The notes below the pieces were generated by a model. The model was not told where the DNA came from. It was given only the letters and a program-made list of their open reading frames with translations, and did no database searches. This document shows positions 17,838 through 27,596 of a stretch of 64,000 nt of DNA, one piece after another. Numbering within the stretch: position 1 is the first letter of the stretch; every line of letters begins with the position of its first letter. Where the stretch lies: positions 10,229,001 through 10,293,000 of the forward strand of contig NZ_CP130630.1 in assembly GCF_030551255.1 (NCBI RefSeq), read 5' to 3'. The stretch comes from Streptomyces sp. NL15-2K (GTDB lineage: Bacteria; Actinomycetota; Actinomycetes; Streptomycetales; Streptomycetaceae). The position numbers were made by a program, and so were the translations under genes.

Positions 17838-17872
17838 GTTATCCACAGATTCGGCGAGGCCCTGTGGATAAC
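17838..17872. promoter_or_regulatory. Convergent pair of DnaA-box sequences (TTATCCACA)
   Basis: GTTATCCACAG at 17838-17848 and its exact reverse complement at 17862-17872 are separated by 13 bases. The 9-bp cores match the E. coli DnaA-box consensus TTATNCACA perfectly; Streptomyces chromosomal boxes usually read TTGTCCACA. It may be a DnaA-binding or plasmid/ICE replication site, a regulator operator, or a hairpin. Confidence 0.5.
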
Positions 17873-18219
17873 AGGTGCGGCGGAAGGTCCTAGCTGCGGC
17901 AACACGGCACACGAGAGCCATGGGACGAGCGGCTGGATGGGTCGAGAAGGTCCCTACAACGTCCTGGACCGACGCTCCTATCTATGTGGGCCGGTCGACG
18001 CGGTGGACCCGGGGTTGCGAGCCCCTTTCTGCTCGGCCTGCACGAGCGGCGTGTGCTTCGCGGGCAGGGACAGGGATGGTGTCGTCGTGCTTTGCAGGCG
18101 GCCCCGGCTCGACCTGGTGCCGCCCCTGGAGCGCACGAGCGGGATCCAGGCCGATACGGATGCGATTTTCGGCAGCTGGACCGACCGAGAGGGCGGGCAT
18201 CCGGCCGCGGGTGCGTTGC
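17873..18219. other. Gene-free stretch
   Basis: About 350 bases between the DnaA-box-like repeat and the hydrolase stop. Open frames exist on both strands, but none has recognisable motifs or a convincing start. Confidence 0.4.
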
Positions 18220-19029
18220 TCAACCGCGGGTCTGGATTCCCTGCCAGAAGGCGTCGACCCGTGCGTTGAAGGTGTCGGGGACTTCCTGGAAGGGCTGGTG
18301 GGCCTCGCCGGGCAGTACCTCGAACCGCGCTCCCGGGATCCTCTCGGCGACCGCGCGACCGAGGCGTGGTGGCATGGCGATGTCGAGTTCACCGGCCAGT
18401 ACCAGGGTCGGCGCGGTGATCTCGGCCAAGCGGTCGAGGTTGTCGTGTGTCCTGAACGGTGCGAGCTGGCGCTGGAATGCCTCGACGGACTGCGGATGGG
18501 GGAAGGCGAGCGTCTCTTCGATGATCCGCTCGACCGTGCCGTCGTTGTGCGCCCGCGGTGTGTAGATCCACAGCAGGAACGCCTCCAGCATGGCGCGCTC
18601 GTCCGGTGCTCGCTCGGCCATCCAGTGCCAGAAGCTCATCATCGAGCGGGTGTACGCGTCGGGGCGGGCCCAGGTGCTCATCAGGACGAGGCTGCGCACC
18701 AGCCGGGGGTGGTCGAGCGCCAGTTCCTGCGCGATGCGGCTGCCGCCCGAGAAGCCCATGACATGGGCTGCCGGGATGTCCAGCGCGCGCAGCACCGCGG
18801 CCGCGTCCTGCGCCATCCCGGGCACCGACAGGGGCCCTTCGGGCAGCGGGGTACGCCCGGTGCCGCGGTTGTCGTAGGCGGTCAGGCGGTAGCGGTCGGA
18901 GAGCCCGTCGAGCTGTGCCTGCCATGCCTCGGCGGGGTCGCTGAGCCCTGCGATGAGCAGGATGTCGGGTCCCTCGCCTCGGCGCTCGACCCAGATCTCG
19001 CCGGCGTCGGTTTTGACCATTTCGCCCAT
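18220..19029 (-). CDS. Alpha/beta hydrolase
   Basis: This 269-aa hydrolase has nucleophile motif GFSGG with Ser at about 94, DNRGTGRT in the loop after strand 4, the acid region LAGELD near 219, and GEAHQPF with the catalytic His near 247. It is a typical non-haem-type esterase or peroxidase-like hydrolase; the substrate is unknown. The ATG at 19029 has AGGAGG about 6 bases upstream. It diverges from an FAD oxidase across about 180 bases. Confidence 0.85.
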   Translation of the reverse strand: MGEMVKTDAGEIWVERRGEGPDILLIAGLSDPAEAWQAQLDGLSDRYRLTAYDNRGTGRTPLPEGPLSVPGMAQDAAAVLRALDIPAAHVMGFSGGSRIAQELALDHPRLVRSLVLMSTWARPDAYTRSMMSFWHWMAERAPDERAMLEAFLLWIYTPRAHNDGTVERIIEETLAFPHPQSVEAFQRQLAPFRTHDNLDRLAEITAPTLVLAGELDIAMPPRLGRAVAERIPGARFEVLPGEAHQPFQEVPDTFNARVDAFWQGIQTRG

Positions 19030-19209
19030 GCCCGGCCTCCTGGAACGCCTTTCCGTGGAGAAACCACAGCAACCCCCGTACTCCCACCGTCCCACAGGCG
19101 GCGGACGGCTGCCTGTGCTGCGGCGGCCTGAGCAGCGCGTGTCCTCCCTGGGCCCGGATGGCGCCCCCCTGCGCCCCGCGTGATGCTGGAGAGACGGGAG
19201 GTGACCGTC

Positions 19210-20658
19210 ATGAACGAGAGAAGCAGCCGCGGCGCGGATACGGCGTCGAGCGGACCGGGTCTGTCGCGCCTGCTCCTGGACCGTTTCGTCTCAGGGCTGC
19301 ACGGCCGCGTCATCGTGTCCCCGGACCCGGACTACGAGCCGGCTCGGGCACTGTGGAACGGCATGATCGACCGGCGGCCGGCGCTCGTGGCCCGGTGCCG
19401 CGACAACGACGACGTCGTCGTCTCCGTGAACTTCGCCCGTGACAACGGGTTGCCGCTCGCGGTACGTGGAGGTGGGCATGGTGTGGCCGGCCAGGCCGTC
19501 TGCGACGGCGGGCTGGTCGTCGACCTGTCGGAGATGACGGACACCGACGTCGACCCCGAGGGGCTCACCGCCCGTGCTCAGGGCGGCTGCACCCTGGCTG
19601 ACCTCGACCGCGCGACCCAGCGATACGGGCTCGCCGCACCCTTGGGGGTGGTCTCGGCGACCGGCATCGCCGGGCTCACCCTGTCGGGCGGCATGGGCTG
19701 GCTCCGGCGCAAGTACGGGTTGAGCTGCGACAATCTCGTATCCGCCAGGGTGGTCACCGCCGACGGGAAGGTGCTCACCGCGAGTGAGAGCGAGAACCAG
19801 GACCTCTTCTGGGCGATCCGCGGGGGCGGCGGAAACTTCGGTGTGGTGACCTCCTTCGATTACCGCATGCACCCCGTGGGGCCCCGGGTCTTCCTCTGCC
19901 ACGTGTACTACCCGCTGGAGCGCGCCCAGGAGGTGCTCAGGGCATGTGAGGGCTACGTCGCGGAGGTGCCCGAGGAGGCGGCACCGCTCGCCGTCCTCGG
20001 CCGGATACCGAGGGTCGAGGCGTACCCGGCGGCGGTGCACGGAGAACCCTTCGTGGCGATCTTCGCGGTGTCCACCGGCGCCGGTGAGGCCGCGGCCGAA
20101 GAGGGAGAGCGCGCGCTGCGGCCGCTGCGGGAGGTCACCGAGCCTCTGTGCGACCTCAGCGAGCACACCGCCTACACCGAGGCACAGCAGTTCCTGGACG
20201 AGGACTACCCGGACGGCGGGCTCTACTACTGGAAGTCCGTGAACGCACCCGAGCTCAGCGACAAGTTGATCGAGCGCCTGACCGAGCACGCCGCCGCGGC
20301 TCCCTCGCCCGACTCGACCATCGACGTCTGGTACCAGGGCGGCGCGATGGCGCGGGTGGGCGAACAGGAGACCGCCTTCGCCAACCGCGGCGTGCCGTAC
20401 CTCTTCGGGATCGAGGGCAACTGGGACCACGAGGGTGACTCGGAGCGCAACCTGGCATGGGTCCGTGACACCTTCGCCGACCTGCGCCACTTCTCCACCG
20501 GGGGCGTCTACCTCAACTTCCCCGGCTTCCTGGAAGAGGGGGAGCAGCTCCTGCGGGAGGGCTACGGCGGGAACTATGAACGGCTGTCGGCGGTCAAGGC
20601 GAAGTACGACCCGGGCAATCTGTTCCGCCTCAACGCGAACATCCAACCGGCGAGCTGA
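19210..20658 (+). CDS. Berberine-bridge-type FAD-linked oxidase
   Basis: This 482-aa protein has a PCMH-type FAD-binding domain (about 30-210) and a C-terminal BBE domain (GGNYERLSAVKAKYDPGNLFRLNANIQP). RGGGHGVAGQ carries His at about 90, the usual 8-alpha-histidyl FAD attachment. The position normally holding the second, cysteinyl attachment reads GVVSATGIAG, so FAD is probably linked only once. Family members oxidise sugars or secondary metabolites. ATG at 19210 has GGGAGG 8 bases upstream. No signal peptide is apparent. Confidence 0.88.
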   Translation: MNERSSRGADTASSGPGLSRLLLDRFVSGLHGRVIVSPDPDYEPARALWNGMIDRRPALVARCRDNDDVVVSVNFARDNGLPLAVRGGGHGVAGQAVCDGGLVVDLSEMTDTDVDPEGLTARAQGGCTLADLDRATQRYGLAAPLGVVSATGIAGLTLSGGMGWLRRKYGLSCDNLVSARVVTADGKVLTASESENQDLFWAIRGGGGNFGVVTSFDYRMHPVGPRVFLCHVYYPLERAQEVLRACEGYVAEVPEEAAPLAVLGRIPRVEAYPAAVHGEPFVAIFAVSTGAGEAAAEEGERALRPLREVTEPLCDLSEHTAYTEAQQFLDEDYPDGGLYYWKSVNAPELSDKLIERLTEHAAAAPSPDSTIDVWYQGGAMARVGEQETAFANRGVPYLFGIEGNWDHEGDSERNLAWVRDTFADLRHFSTGGVYLNFPGFLEEGEQLLREGYGGNYERLSAVKAKYDPGNLFRLNANIQPAS

Positions 20659-20779
20659 GCCCCGCGTCCATCCCTGGCGGTGATCAAGCCACCGTCCCGC
20701 GACGTCGGGTATCGAGCCTCACGCAGTGGAGTGAGCCGCCGAACGGGGCGTAGTACAGCAGGCCGCGCAGGACCAGCTC

Positions 20780-21433
20780 GCCCCTCTCGACGTCCGCGCT
20801 GCGCCTGCACGGCAGGAAGTCCGTCCAGATCGGCTCCAAGCATCTCGACCTCAGCGACGCCGCAGGTCACGGCGGGCTGCTCGGCCAGATCGAAGGACGG
20901 GCCACCGGTGATGTGCTGGCCTGGCTGGCCGGCACCCCGCTCGCCCGGCGCCAGGCCATCCGGTTCGTGGCCATCGACATGTCACCGTCCTACCGGGCCG
21001 CCGTGCGCACCGGCCTGCCGCACGCCACCGTCGTAGTTGATCACTTCCATGTCGTTCAGCTCGCCAACAAGACGCTCAATCTGGGGCGCCGCCGTCTCAC
21101 CCGAAGCGTCCGCGGCCGGCGTGGCCGGACCACCGACCCGGAGTGGAAGGCCCGGCGCAAGCTGCTGCGCAACCGCGAAGACCGCACCGACGCCGAGTTC
21201 GAACGGATGTGGAACCCGCTGATGGACCAGGGCCCGATCGGCCAGGCGCTGCTGGTGGCCCGAGATCGAAGCCTTCCTGAACACCGGCATCAGCAACGCC
21301 GAGAGCGAGGGGATCAACCGCGTGGTCAAGTTCGTCGGCCGCTCCGCTTACGGCTTCCGCAACCCGACCAACCAGCGCCTACGCGCACGCTGCGTCACCA
21401 CCCGCCGAGCCCGCGGACACCTCCGCACCGCAT
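20780..21433 (+). pseudogene. ISL3-family transposase remnant
   Basis: The DDE_Tnp_ISL3 core is readable: IRFVAIDMSPSYRAAV, VVVDHFHVVQLANKTLNLGRRR. At about 21256 the frame jumps to the C-terminal block (WPEIEAFLNTGISNAESEGINRVVK, AYGFRNPTNQRLRARC), and the intervening ~100 residues are missing. The N-terminal zinc-finger part is also absent. An internal deletion has killed it. On the opposite strand at about 20690-20790, a short frame (GELVLRGLLYYAPFGGSLHC) may be the end of another lost gene. Confidence 0.8.
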
Positions 21434-21447
21434 AACTACGAAGACCC

Positions 21448-21870
21448 GCCAACGGCCGCATCGTCGTCGGCGTCGGCAGCTTCCACAGCCCCGGCAGCGG
21501 TCCGGCATGCCCTCGGGGAGGGCGCGGTGCGCGGGTGCGAGGTCGAGACCGTACGGGCCTGGCGTCGCCCGGCGCACAGGACTGCGCCGCATCCGCTGCT
21601 GACCGGGGAGCCCGCCCATGCCGAGAAGGACCACGCCGCGGCTCTGCTGGACGAGGCATTGGACGGCGTTGCCAAGGAGTACCCCGGCGTGATCGTGCAC
21701 CGTGCGCTGGTCGAGGGTTCCGCACGCCATGCGCTGGTGAGCCGGTCATCGGCGGCCGACCTTCTGGTCATCGGGGCCCGTCGGCGTCGCGGCTACCTCG
21801 GTTGGCAACTCGGCCTGGTGTGACATGCGGTGTTGCACCACTCCGAGTGTCCGGTAGCGGTCCGCAGCAG
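21448..21870 (+). pseudogene. Universal stress protein (UspA) remnant
   Basis: The start GRIVVGVGS is in one frame. The body (VRHALGEGAVRGCEVETVRAW, LVEGSARHALVSRSSAADLLVIGARRR) is in another after a shift near 21485. A TGA at 21821-21823 interrupts the conserved end, whose continuation HAVLHHSECPVAV is still readable in frame. It is therefore a Usp domain with at least one frameshift and one nonsense mutation. Confidence 0.75.
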
Positions 21871-22574
21871 GAGTGACATCGGCTGGTTGCGGCGGTCAGA
21901 GAGTGAGCCTGAGCCACTCCTCCTGTGCCGAAGACGGCCCTCGGCATCCAGGCCGGCCGACAGGGGACGGACAGCCGATCTGGGAGAGAGCCGATGCTAT
22001 GGGTGCGCCGTGACGCTGGCGCGGTGGGTTCGGCGAGCGCGTCCATTGAGCTGTTGCTTCCCGACAGTTCGCCGGCGCCGGACGGGGGACGCAGCCTGGA
22101 AACCAGGGGCGCCGCACCGATGACGGGCCGATGGCGCGCCCTCGTGCCCGCGGATGGTGCTCGAGTGCTGGGCTGCTGGGTGCTCAGGAGCCGCCTGATC
22201 GGTGGGAGCGCTCTGCACGCGCCTCTGACGTCATCTGGTCTCCTACGGCAAGAGCAGGGTGAAGGTCGCTCCCTTGTGCAGGACGCGGGGACCACCCTCC
22301 GCCCCACAGCGATCGAGACGCTGCACTCTGGCTCCGGTTTGCGCGGGAGGGCATCGCGGCCGTGTGGCCGAGACCGGTAGCGCGGACGCCTGCGGCGTGG
22401 TCGGCACCAGAACGTAGGCGGGAGCGAATGACTCAACCGGGGCGGAGCCGGAACAAGGGTCTGGCCAACTTATGGCGAGGAGGTGGCGCAGCGGCAGCCA
22501 GTGCGAACCTCGTATCGGACGGCTTGACCGAAAACACGAACACGTGGTCGCTACCCGGGGGTATACGGACGGCC
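21871..22574. other. Gene-free stretch
   Basis: About 700 bases with no recognisable gene. The LysE frame is open upstream to 22362, but that part has no family similarity I can see. The leader of the LysE gene probably lies near 22500-22574. Confidence 0.4.
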
Positions 22575-23237
22575 GTGATCACTGATGTGGAGTGGGCGAC
22601 GTTCGTGCCGTCGGCGTTGTTGCTGGCGGCTACACCCGGGGCGAATCAGTTACTGACGCTGCGCAACGGGTTGCGGCACGGGCTGGCGCCTGCGGTCAGT
22701 GCGTCACTGGGCCGTTTCTCGGCGTTCGCGCTGATGGTGATCGCGGTCGCGGCGGGGCTCGGGGCGGTGCTCGCGGCGTCAGAGGTGGCGTTCAACGTCA
22801 TCAAGTGGTGTGGCGTGGCCTACCTGCTGTGGCTGGGGGCTCGAACGGTGCTGGCCGCCGTACGCGGGCAGGTCGCAGGGGAAATGCAGAAGACCGCTGA
22901 TGAGGGGGACGGCAAGGGGGTGCGCGGTGGCCTTTCGTCGTGGCGGCTCGGGTGGCAGGAGTTCCTGGTGGCGGCAACGAATCCGAAGGCGCTGATTCTG
23001 TTCGCGGTGTTTCTGCCGCAGTTCCTGCCGCGTGGCGCCAAGGACGTCGCGGTTCCGCTGCTGGTCCTTGGCGCCGCGTACATCCGCATCGAGTTCTGCT
23101 GTGCTTGCGGCTATGCGGCTCTGGGCAGCCGGTTGCAGAGCATGGGTATCTCCCTGCGCGCCCGGCGGTGGCTGGATGCGCTGACGGGGGTGGCCATGCT
23201 GGGCTTGGCGGGCTGGCTGGCCACCGAGAACCACTGA
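22575..23237 (+). CDS. LysE/RhtB-family amino-acid exporter
   Basis: This 220-aa membrane protein has about six hydrophobic segments. The family signature ATPGANQLLTLRNGLRHG is near residues 19-36, AYLLWLGARTV near 85, and FLVAATNPKALILFAVFLPQF near 131-151. Members export amino acids or homoserine lactones; the substrate is unknown. GTG at 22575 gives the family N-terminus, preceded by a GGGGG run about 11 bases away. It is convergent with a broken gene to the right. Confidence 0.82.
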   Translation: MITDVEWATFVPSALLLAATPGANQLLTLRNGLRHGLAPAVSASLGRFSAFALMVIAVAAGLGAVLAASEVAFNVIKWCGVAYLLWLGARTVLAAVRGQVAGEMQKTADEGDGKGVRGGLSSWRLGWQEFLVAATNPKALILFAVFLPQFLPRGAKDVAVPLLVLGAAYIRIEFCCACGYAALGSRLQSMGISLRARRWLDALTGVAMLGLAGWLATENH

Positions 23238-23255
23238 GGCTGCTGCTGGTTGGTG

Positions 23256-24224
23256 CTACGGCCGGGTGTGCTTCTTCAGCGGCAGGATGGGGATCCCTTC
23301 GCGGCGGCAGTAGGCGGCGGGCCGGTGCACGGCACGGCGGAGTTCGCCCCAGTTGCGCAGGGTGCGGAGCAGTCCGTCGTCCGGCGCGCTGTGCCAGAAC
23401 CGGTTTTCGTCCTGCTTGCCGAGCAGCGGGCAGAACAGGGAGACGGCGAGGGTGATGCGGTCGCCGCGGGTGACCGGGGTGACCGCGTGGTAGACGCGGC
23501 TGCCGCGGGTGAACATGGTGTCCCCGACGTGCTGGAACGGGGCGGTCTTCACACGCGGGTGGTCCGGGCCGCGGGTGGTGATCTCTTCGCGGTCGGTGTC
23601 GAACTCCCGTGGGTGGCCCTGGAAGTAGATGTAGTCCCCGCCACTGTGGTCGGCGTGGTCGGACAGGGGCATGGTGAAGACGTAGTTCATCCCGTCGAGG
23701 TGCCACTTGGCGACCGCCGGCGCCTGGGCGCGCACGAGCGGGGACCGAGGCGAACAGGCGCGTCAAGGTCGCCTGGAGCTCGTCCGCCGTCAGATGGGAG
23801 TAGGGGACGCCGCACGACAGGTAGATGTCGAAGGCGTCCTCGGGTAAGTCGGTGCGGATGTCACCGTGCCAGAACTGGGCGTCGTCCTCGTCGTGGTGGG
23901 TGCGTGCCGCCAGTTTGAGCAGTCCCTCGTCGAGGTCGAGTCCGCGGTAGGTGATGCGCGGCAGGTCCGGCAGGTCCGGCAGGCTCCGGGTGGCGCCCAG
24001 GGCGCGCAGGAGATGCAGGCCCTCGCCGGCGCCGCATCCGATGTCCATCACGCTTAATCGCGTGCTCCGGGGTACCTGGGATACGGCGCCCTGCAGTATC
24101 GAGAAGGTGACCGGCTCCTCCCACAGGACTTTCACGGCGTCGCGCCGCTCGGGGGAGGCGTAGTGGTCGATGCCGGGGGCGTACGTGCCCGACCGTACTG
24201 CTGGGAGTCGAGTGTGTCGGTCAT
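23256..24224 (-). pseudogene. Methyltransferase / 2OG-oxygenase hybrid, broken
   Basis: A strong RBS (CAGGAGG) and ATG at 24224 begin a class I SAM methyltransferase (VMDIGCGAGEGLHLLRALG, then ITYRGLDLDEGLLKLA). It needs one frame correction within its first 40 bases. Near 23740 the frame changes again, and the rest is the C-terminal half of a 2OG-Fe(II)-dioxygenase-like protein: AKWHLDGMNYVF supplies HxD and SRVYHAVTPVTRGDR the distal His and Arg. The two enzymatic halves meet without complete domains, indicating a deletion junction or a decayed fusion gene. Confidence 0.65.
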
Positions 24225-24546
24225 GGTCCTCCTGCCTGAGATGAATGCAGATGCGCGTGCCACGCATTTGCTTGCTCAACCACCGCAAGAGGAGGAACCA
24301 GTCACACCACGCTCCCGCCCCCTGCGCCCGCGAGCGCAGGTCAGGCTCAGTCCCACCAACAACCGACACCCCGCGCGACGCCATTTGTAAAGGCCCGGGC
24401 CTGTGTGGGTGCGAGAACCAGGTTGGCGGAGACTCGCCGGAACGCTGCTGGCGTTCTTCTCGTGTGTCGGGGCGACCTGGGGCTGACCATTACTGGTCCC
24501 CTGTTCGACATCAGCTGACCGCTGGGGCCTGGCCGGGCGGAGGTTT

Positions 24547-24799
24547 TTATCCGGCCTTGCCCCGCAGCGGTTCGGGGTCGAGGACGGTCCTGCGGCCCTG
24601 GGCGAGGCGTAGCAGGCTGCGGCAGCGCACCCGTTCCTCGTTGGAGAACGCCGCGTTGGTCTCCGTCACCAGACGGTTGCTGTTGGGGGCGTACCACGAG
24701 GTGCCCGACGACGGCTTGGCAACCGCCGCACCCAGCCACTCGGTATCACCGAGTCGGCCCAGCACCTTCGTCTCGGCGAGCTGGTCGAACAGCGGGCGG
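24547..24799 (-). pseudogene. Possible C-terminal gene fragment
   Basis: An open frame (RPLFDQLAETKVLGRLGD, then SGTSWYAPNSNRLVTETN) ends at 24547 and has coding-like composition. I do not recognise the family. It abuts the stop of the next gene, so it is probably a truncated remnant. Confidence 0.35.
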
Positions 24800-25189
24800 T
24801 TACAGGCCCGGCTCCCTCTCGTAGTCCGGGATGTCGTACCCATGGTCGCGGAGCCACTGCCGGGTCACGGCAGCCCTTTGCCGGGCATCTTGGTGGCGCT
24901 CCACGTCTTTCAGCAGCGCCCCAACATAGATCACCAGCTTCTCGGCGTCCTCTACTTCCTCGAGGACGGCCTGGGCCACGGCCTGCGCCGTCTCGTTGTC
25001 CAGGCTGCGCCGGGTCCGCCAGAGCTCCAGCCGCTCCTTGGCCTGCCGCGCCGCAGCTCTCCGGTTCTCGGCGTCCTCCGACCCGACCGCATCCATTGCC
25101 TGCTCGTTCGCCGCATCCAGCTCCCGCGTAAGGCACGCGGTGATGACCTCCTGGGCCAGGTTGTCCCGGCGCTGTTCATCGTCCGTCAT
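24800..25189 (-). CDS. Small hydrophilic helical protein, unknown
   Basis: This 129-aa, highly charged, Ala/Glu/Arg-rich protein is probably mostly helical or coiled coil (AENRRAAARQAKERLELWRT, DNETAQAVAQAVLEEVEDAE) and ends in a DIPDYERE tail. No catalytic motif is visible. ATG at 25189 has GGGGAGGAG about 9 bases upstream, which chooses it over the longer frame. Its function is unknown. Confidence 0.6.
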   Translation of the reverse strand: MTDDEQRRDNLAQEVITACLTRELDAANEQAMDAVGSEDAENRRAAARQAKERLELWRTRRSLDNETAQAVAQAVLEEVEDAEKLVIYVGALLKDVERHQDARQRAAVTRQWLRDHGYDIPDYEREPGL

Positions 25190-25450
25190 GTCTGTGTCTC
25201 CTCCCCTCCATGGTTCATCAGACCCCCTGGGCCCGGGCTCTAGCGTCGCGGACGTAGGGAAATCGAAGTTACGGCACTGGACGGCGGAGCCCTCGAAGGG
25301 AGAAAGGAACTTCCTGGCCACAGGGGCAGACGCTCAGCGGGGCTCAGGATGTCAGCGGTCACGTAATTCGGCTCTGTCGGGGATCTTGTGATGCGGCCTG
25401 CCCCGGTGCACCTGCTTCTGCGCAGTCGGGGGCATCGCGCGTTCGGCGGA

Positions 25451-25893
25451 TCAGTAGCGGTGGCCGGGCCAGTGCGGGTCCTCCCAGCGGTCAGGACCGG
25501 TGACCCCGAGCAGCCGTATCCGGTGAAGCAGTTCTTCGGATACGCCTATGGCACGTAGCCGTGTTGGAGCATGGTGAACCAGCCAGACAGTCAGCTCGGC
25601 GCGCATCTCTTCCCCGTTCTCCCAAGCGTCCCAGGGCAGTTGGTCACCGAGCAGGTCATACTCCCACTGTGTCGCCGCTTCGGCCAGGTGCTGGTCGGCC
25701 GCGGGTCCGGGCAGTGCTTCCCAGGTGTGGAGCCACGGGCTCAGCGCGCCAGATGCCTCGGCGCTCAGTATGAGGACCTCGTACGCGGGTACGGCGGGAT
25801 CCGGATCGGTGAGCGTGTAGGCCCCCCAGGCGTGCAGGAATTCCTCGACTGCCGCGGCCTGTCCAGCAGGCCACTGCTGCCAGTGGCCGAGCC
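25451..25893 (-). pseudogene. C-terminal fragment of an unknown protein
   Basis: From about 25893 to TGA at 25451 a clean frame encodes about 147 residues (LGHWQQWPAGQAAAVEEFLH, then YEVLILSAEASGALSPWLHTW and DRWEDPHWPGHRY). It has no start codon of its own and runs directly out of a glycosyltransferase fragment, so its N-terminus was lost in a deletion. The family is not recognised. Confidence 0.5.
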
Positions 25894-26025
25894 GTCGGTG
25901 GAGCCGTTGTCCACGACGAGGGCGCGCCAGCCGGGAGGGATGCGGTCGAGTACCCAGGGCAGGGCTTCGGCCTCGTTCAGACAGGGGAGGACGACATCGA
26001 CGTCCTCGGGTGCGGAAGAGGTCAT
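25893..26025 (-). pseudogene. Family 2 glycosyltransferase, N-terminal fragment
   Basis: ATG at 26025 begins a GT2 domain: VDVVLPCLNEAEALPWVLDRI then ALVVDNGSTDGS, the nucleotide-sugar-binding start of the GT-A fold. Homology ends after about 45 residues, where an unrelated protein fragment takes over. Confidence 0.75.
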
Positions 26026-26179
26026 CACGGCTTTCACCCTACGAACGCGAACAGCGCATTTCGGACTGAAGCTCCTTACGAAACACGGACGTCAGCGCCT
26101 GCGGCCAGTTGGAGAGCGACGGGGGAGGGCGCGTGGTGCGAGGCTGGCCGTATGGAGCATCAGCCGTACGAACCGGAGG

Positions 26180-26645
26180 CAGCCGGGTCCGCCCGGAGAT
26201 CTCGCTGTACGACCTGGTCGGCGACGCCCTCGCGGGAGCCGACCCGCTCGCCCGCGAGCACGGGGTGAGGCTGGTGGGCGAGCGCATCGAGCCCGTCCCC
26301 GTGGAGGTGGACGGCAAGGAGATGAGCCGAGTGCTGGGCAACCTCCTGGTCAACGCCATCCGCCGGACACCATCCGACGGCACGGTCGCCATCGCCTCCG
26401 AGCGCTCACCCGAGGGCGTGGTGCTGTCGGTGACGGACGGCTGCGGCGGCATCCCCGAGGAGGACCTGCCCCGGGTCTTCGACACGGGCTGGCGCGGCAC
26501 CCACGCGCGTACGCCGCCGGCGGGTGCGGGACTCGGGCTCGCCATCGTCCGCGGGATCGTGGAGGCCCACCAGGGCCGCGCCGCCGTACGCAACGTCCCC
26601 GGCGGCTGCCGCTTCGAGGTGACGCTGCCCGCGGCCAAGGCGTGA
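26180..26645 (+). pseudogene. Histidine kinase, C-terminal ATPase fragment
   Basis: Only the HATPase_c region remains, about 155 aa. The N box is VLGNLLVNAIRRTP, the G1 box VTDGCGGIPEEDL, the F box VFDTGW and the G2 box GLGLAIVRGIVEAHQG. The membrane, HAMP and phospho-acceptor domains are missing. A short out-of-frame start MEHQPYEPEAAGS at 26153 belongs to something else. It cannot act as a complete sensor. Confidence 0.7.
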
Positions 26646-26688
26646 GCGACGGCCCGCCGAAGAATCATGAACGAGGGGCGACCGAGAC

Positions 26689-27450
26689 TCACTCCCCCCG
26701 CAGCCGAGCCCGCGCGAACTCACGCATCCCCTCACCGAAGCCGACCTCCGGCTTCCAGCCCAGCTCCGAGCGCAGCCGCGACGAGTCCGCCGTGATGTGC
26801 CGGACGTCCCCGAGGCGGTACTGCCCGGTCACCACGGGCTCGGGCCCGCCGTACGCGGCGGCCAGCGCCCGTGCCATCTCCCCAACCGTGTGCGGCTCGC
26901 CGCTGCCCGTGTTGTACGCGGTGAGCACGCCGACCGCCGCATCCGCCTCCAGCGCCGCCGCGTTGGCGGCCGCGACGTCCCGTACGTGCACGAAGTCCCG
27001 CCGCTGCCGGCCGTCCTCGAACACGCGTGGGGCCTGCCCCCGGGCGAGCGCCGAACGGAAGAAGGAGGCCACCCCGGCGTAGGGGGTGTCGCGTGGCATC
27101 CGGGGCCCGTACACGTTGTGGTAGCGCAACGACACCGCGGTCCCGCCCGTGGCCCGCGCCCAGGCGGAGGCCAGGTGCTCCTGGGCGAGCTTGGTGGTGG
27201 CGTACACGTTGCGCGGGTCCACCGGCGCGTCCTCGCAGACCAGCCCCGGCGACACTGCCTCCCCGCACACCGGACAGCGCGGCTCGAAGTGCCCGGCCTC
27301 CAGATCGGCGACGGCCCGCGGCCCCGGCCGCACCACCCCGTGCCGCACGCAGGTGTACCGGCCCTCTCCGTAGACCACCATCGATCCGGCCAGCACGAGC
27401 CGCCGTACGCCCTGCTCGGCCATGGCGGTGAGCAGTACGGCGGTGGAGGC
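26689..27450 (-). pseudogene. NAD-dependent sugar epimerase/dehydratase, N-truncated
   Basis: This extended-SDR protein contains LVLAGSMVVYGEG, VYATTKLAQEHL (YxxxK catalytic pair) and YHNVYGPRMPRDTPYAGVASFF. The N-terminal ~100 residues with the Rossmann GxxGxxG NAD site are missing; homology starts at TAVLLTAMAEQGVRR. An insertion between 270-type motifs carries two CxxC-like pairs (RCPVCG). It is probably non-functional. It belonged with the glycosyltransferase fragment to a sugar-modification locus. Confidence 0.75.
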
Positions 27451-27596
27451 GGGAGGCCGGCGCACGACGAGCGGTCGAGCACTCCTGGAACCCACCGTGT
27501 GCCGGTGCGTCGTAACGGGACAGCGCGCGATTTCCGCGAGAGGCTGCCGCCGGCACCGCCCCTCGCCCCTGTCCGCTCGCCTCCCCGGAGTCCGCC

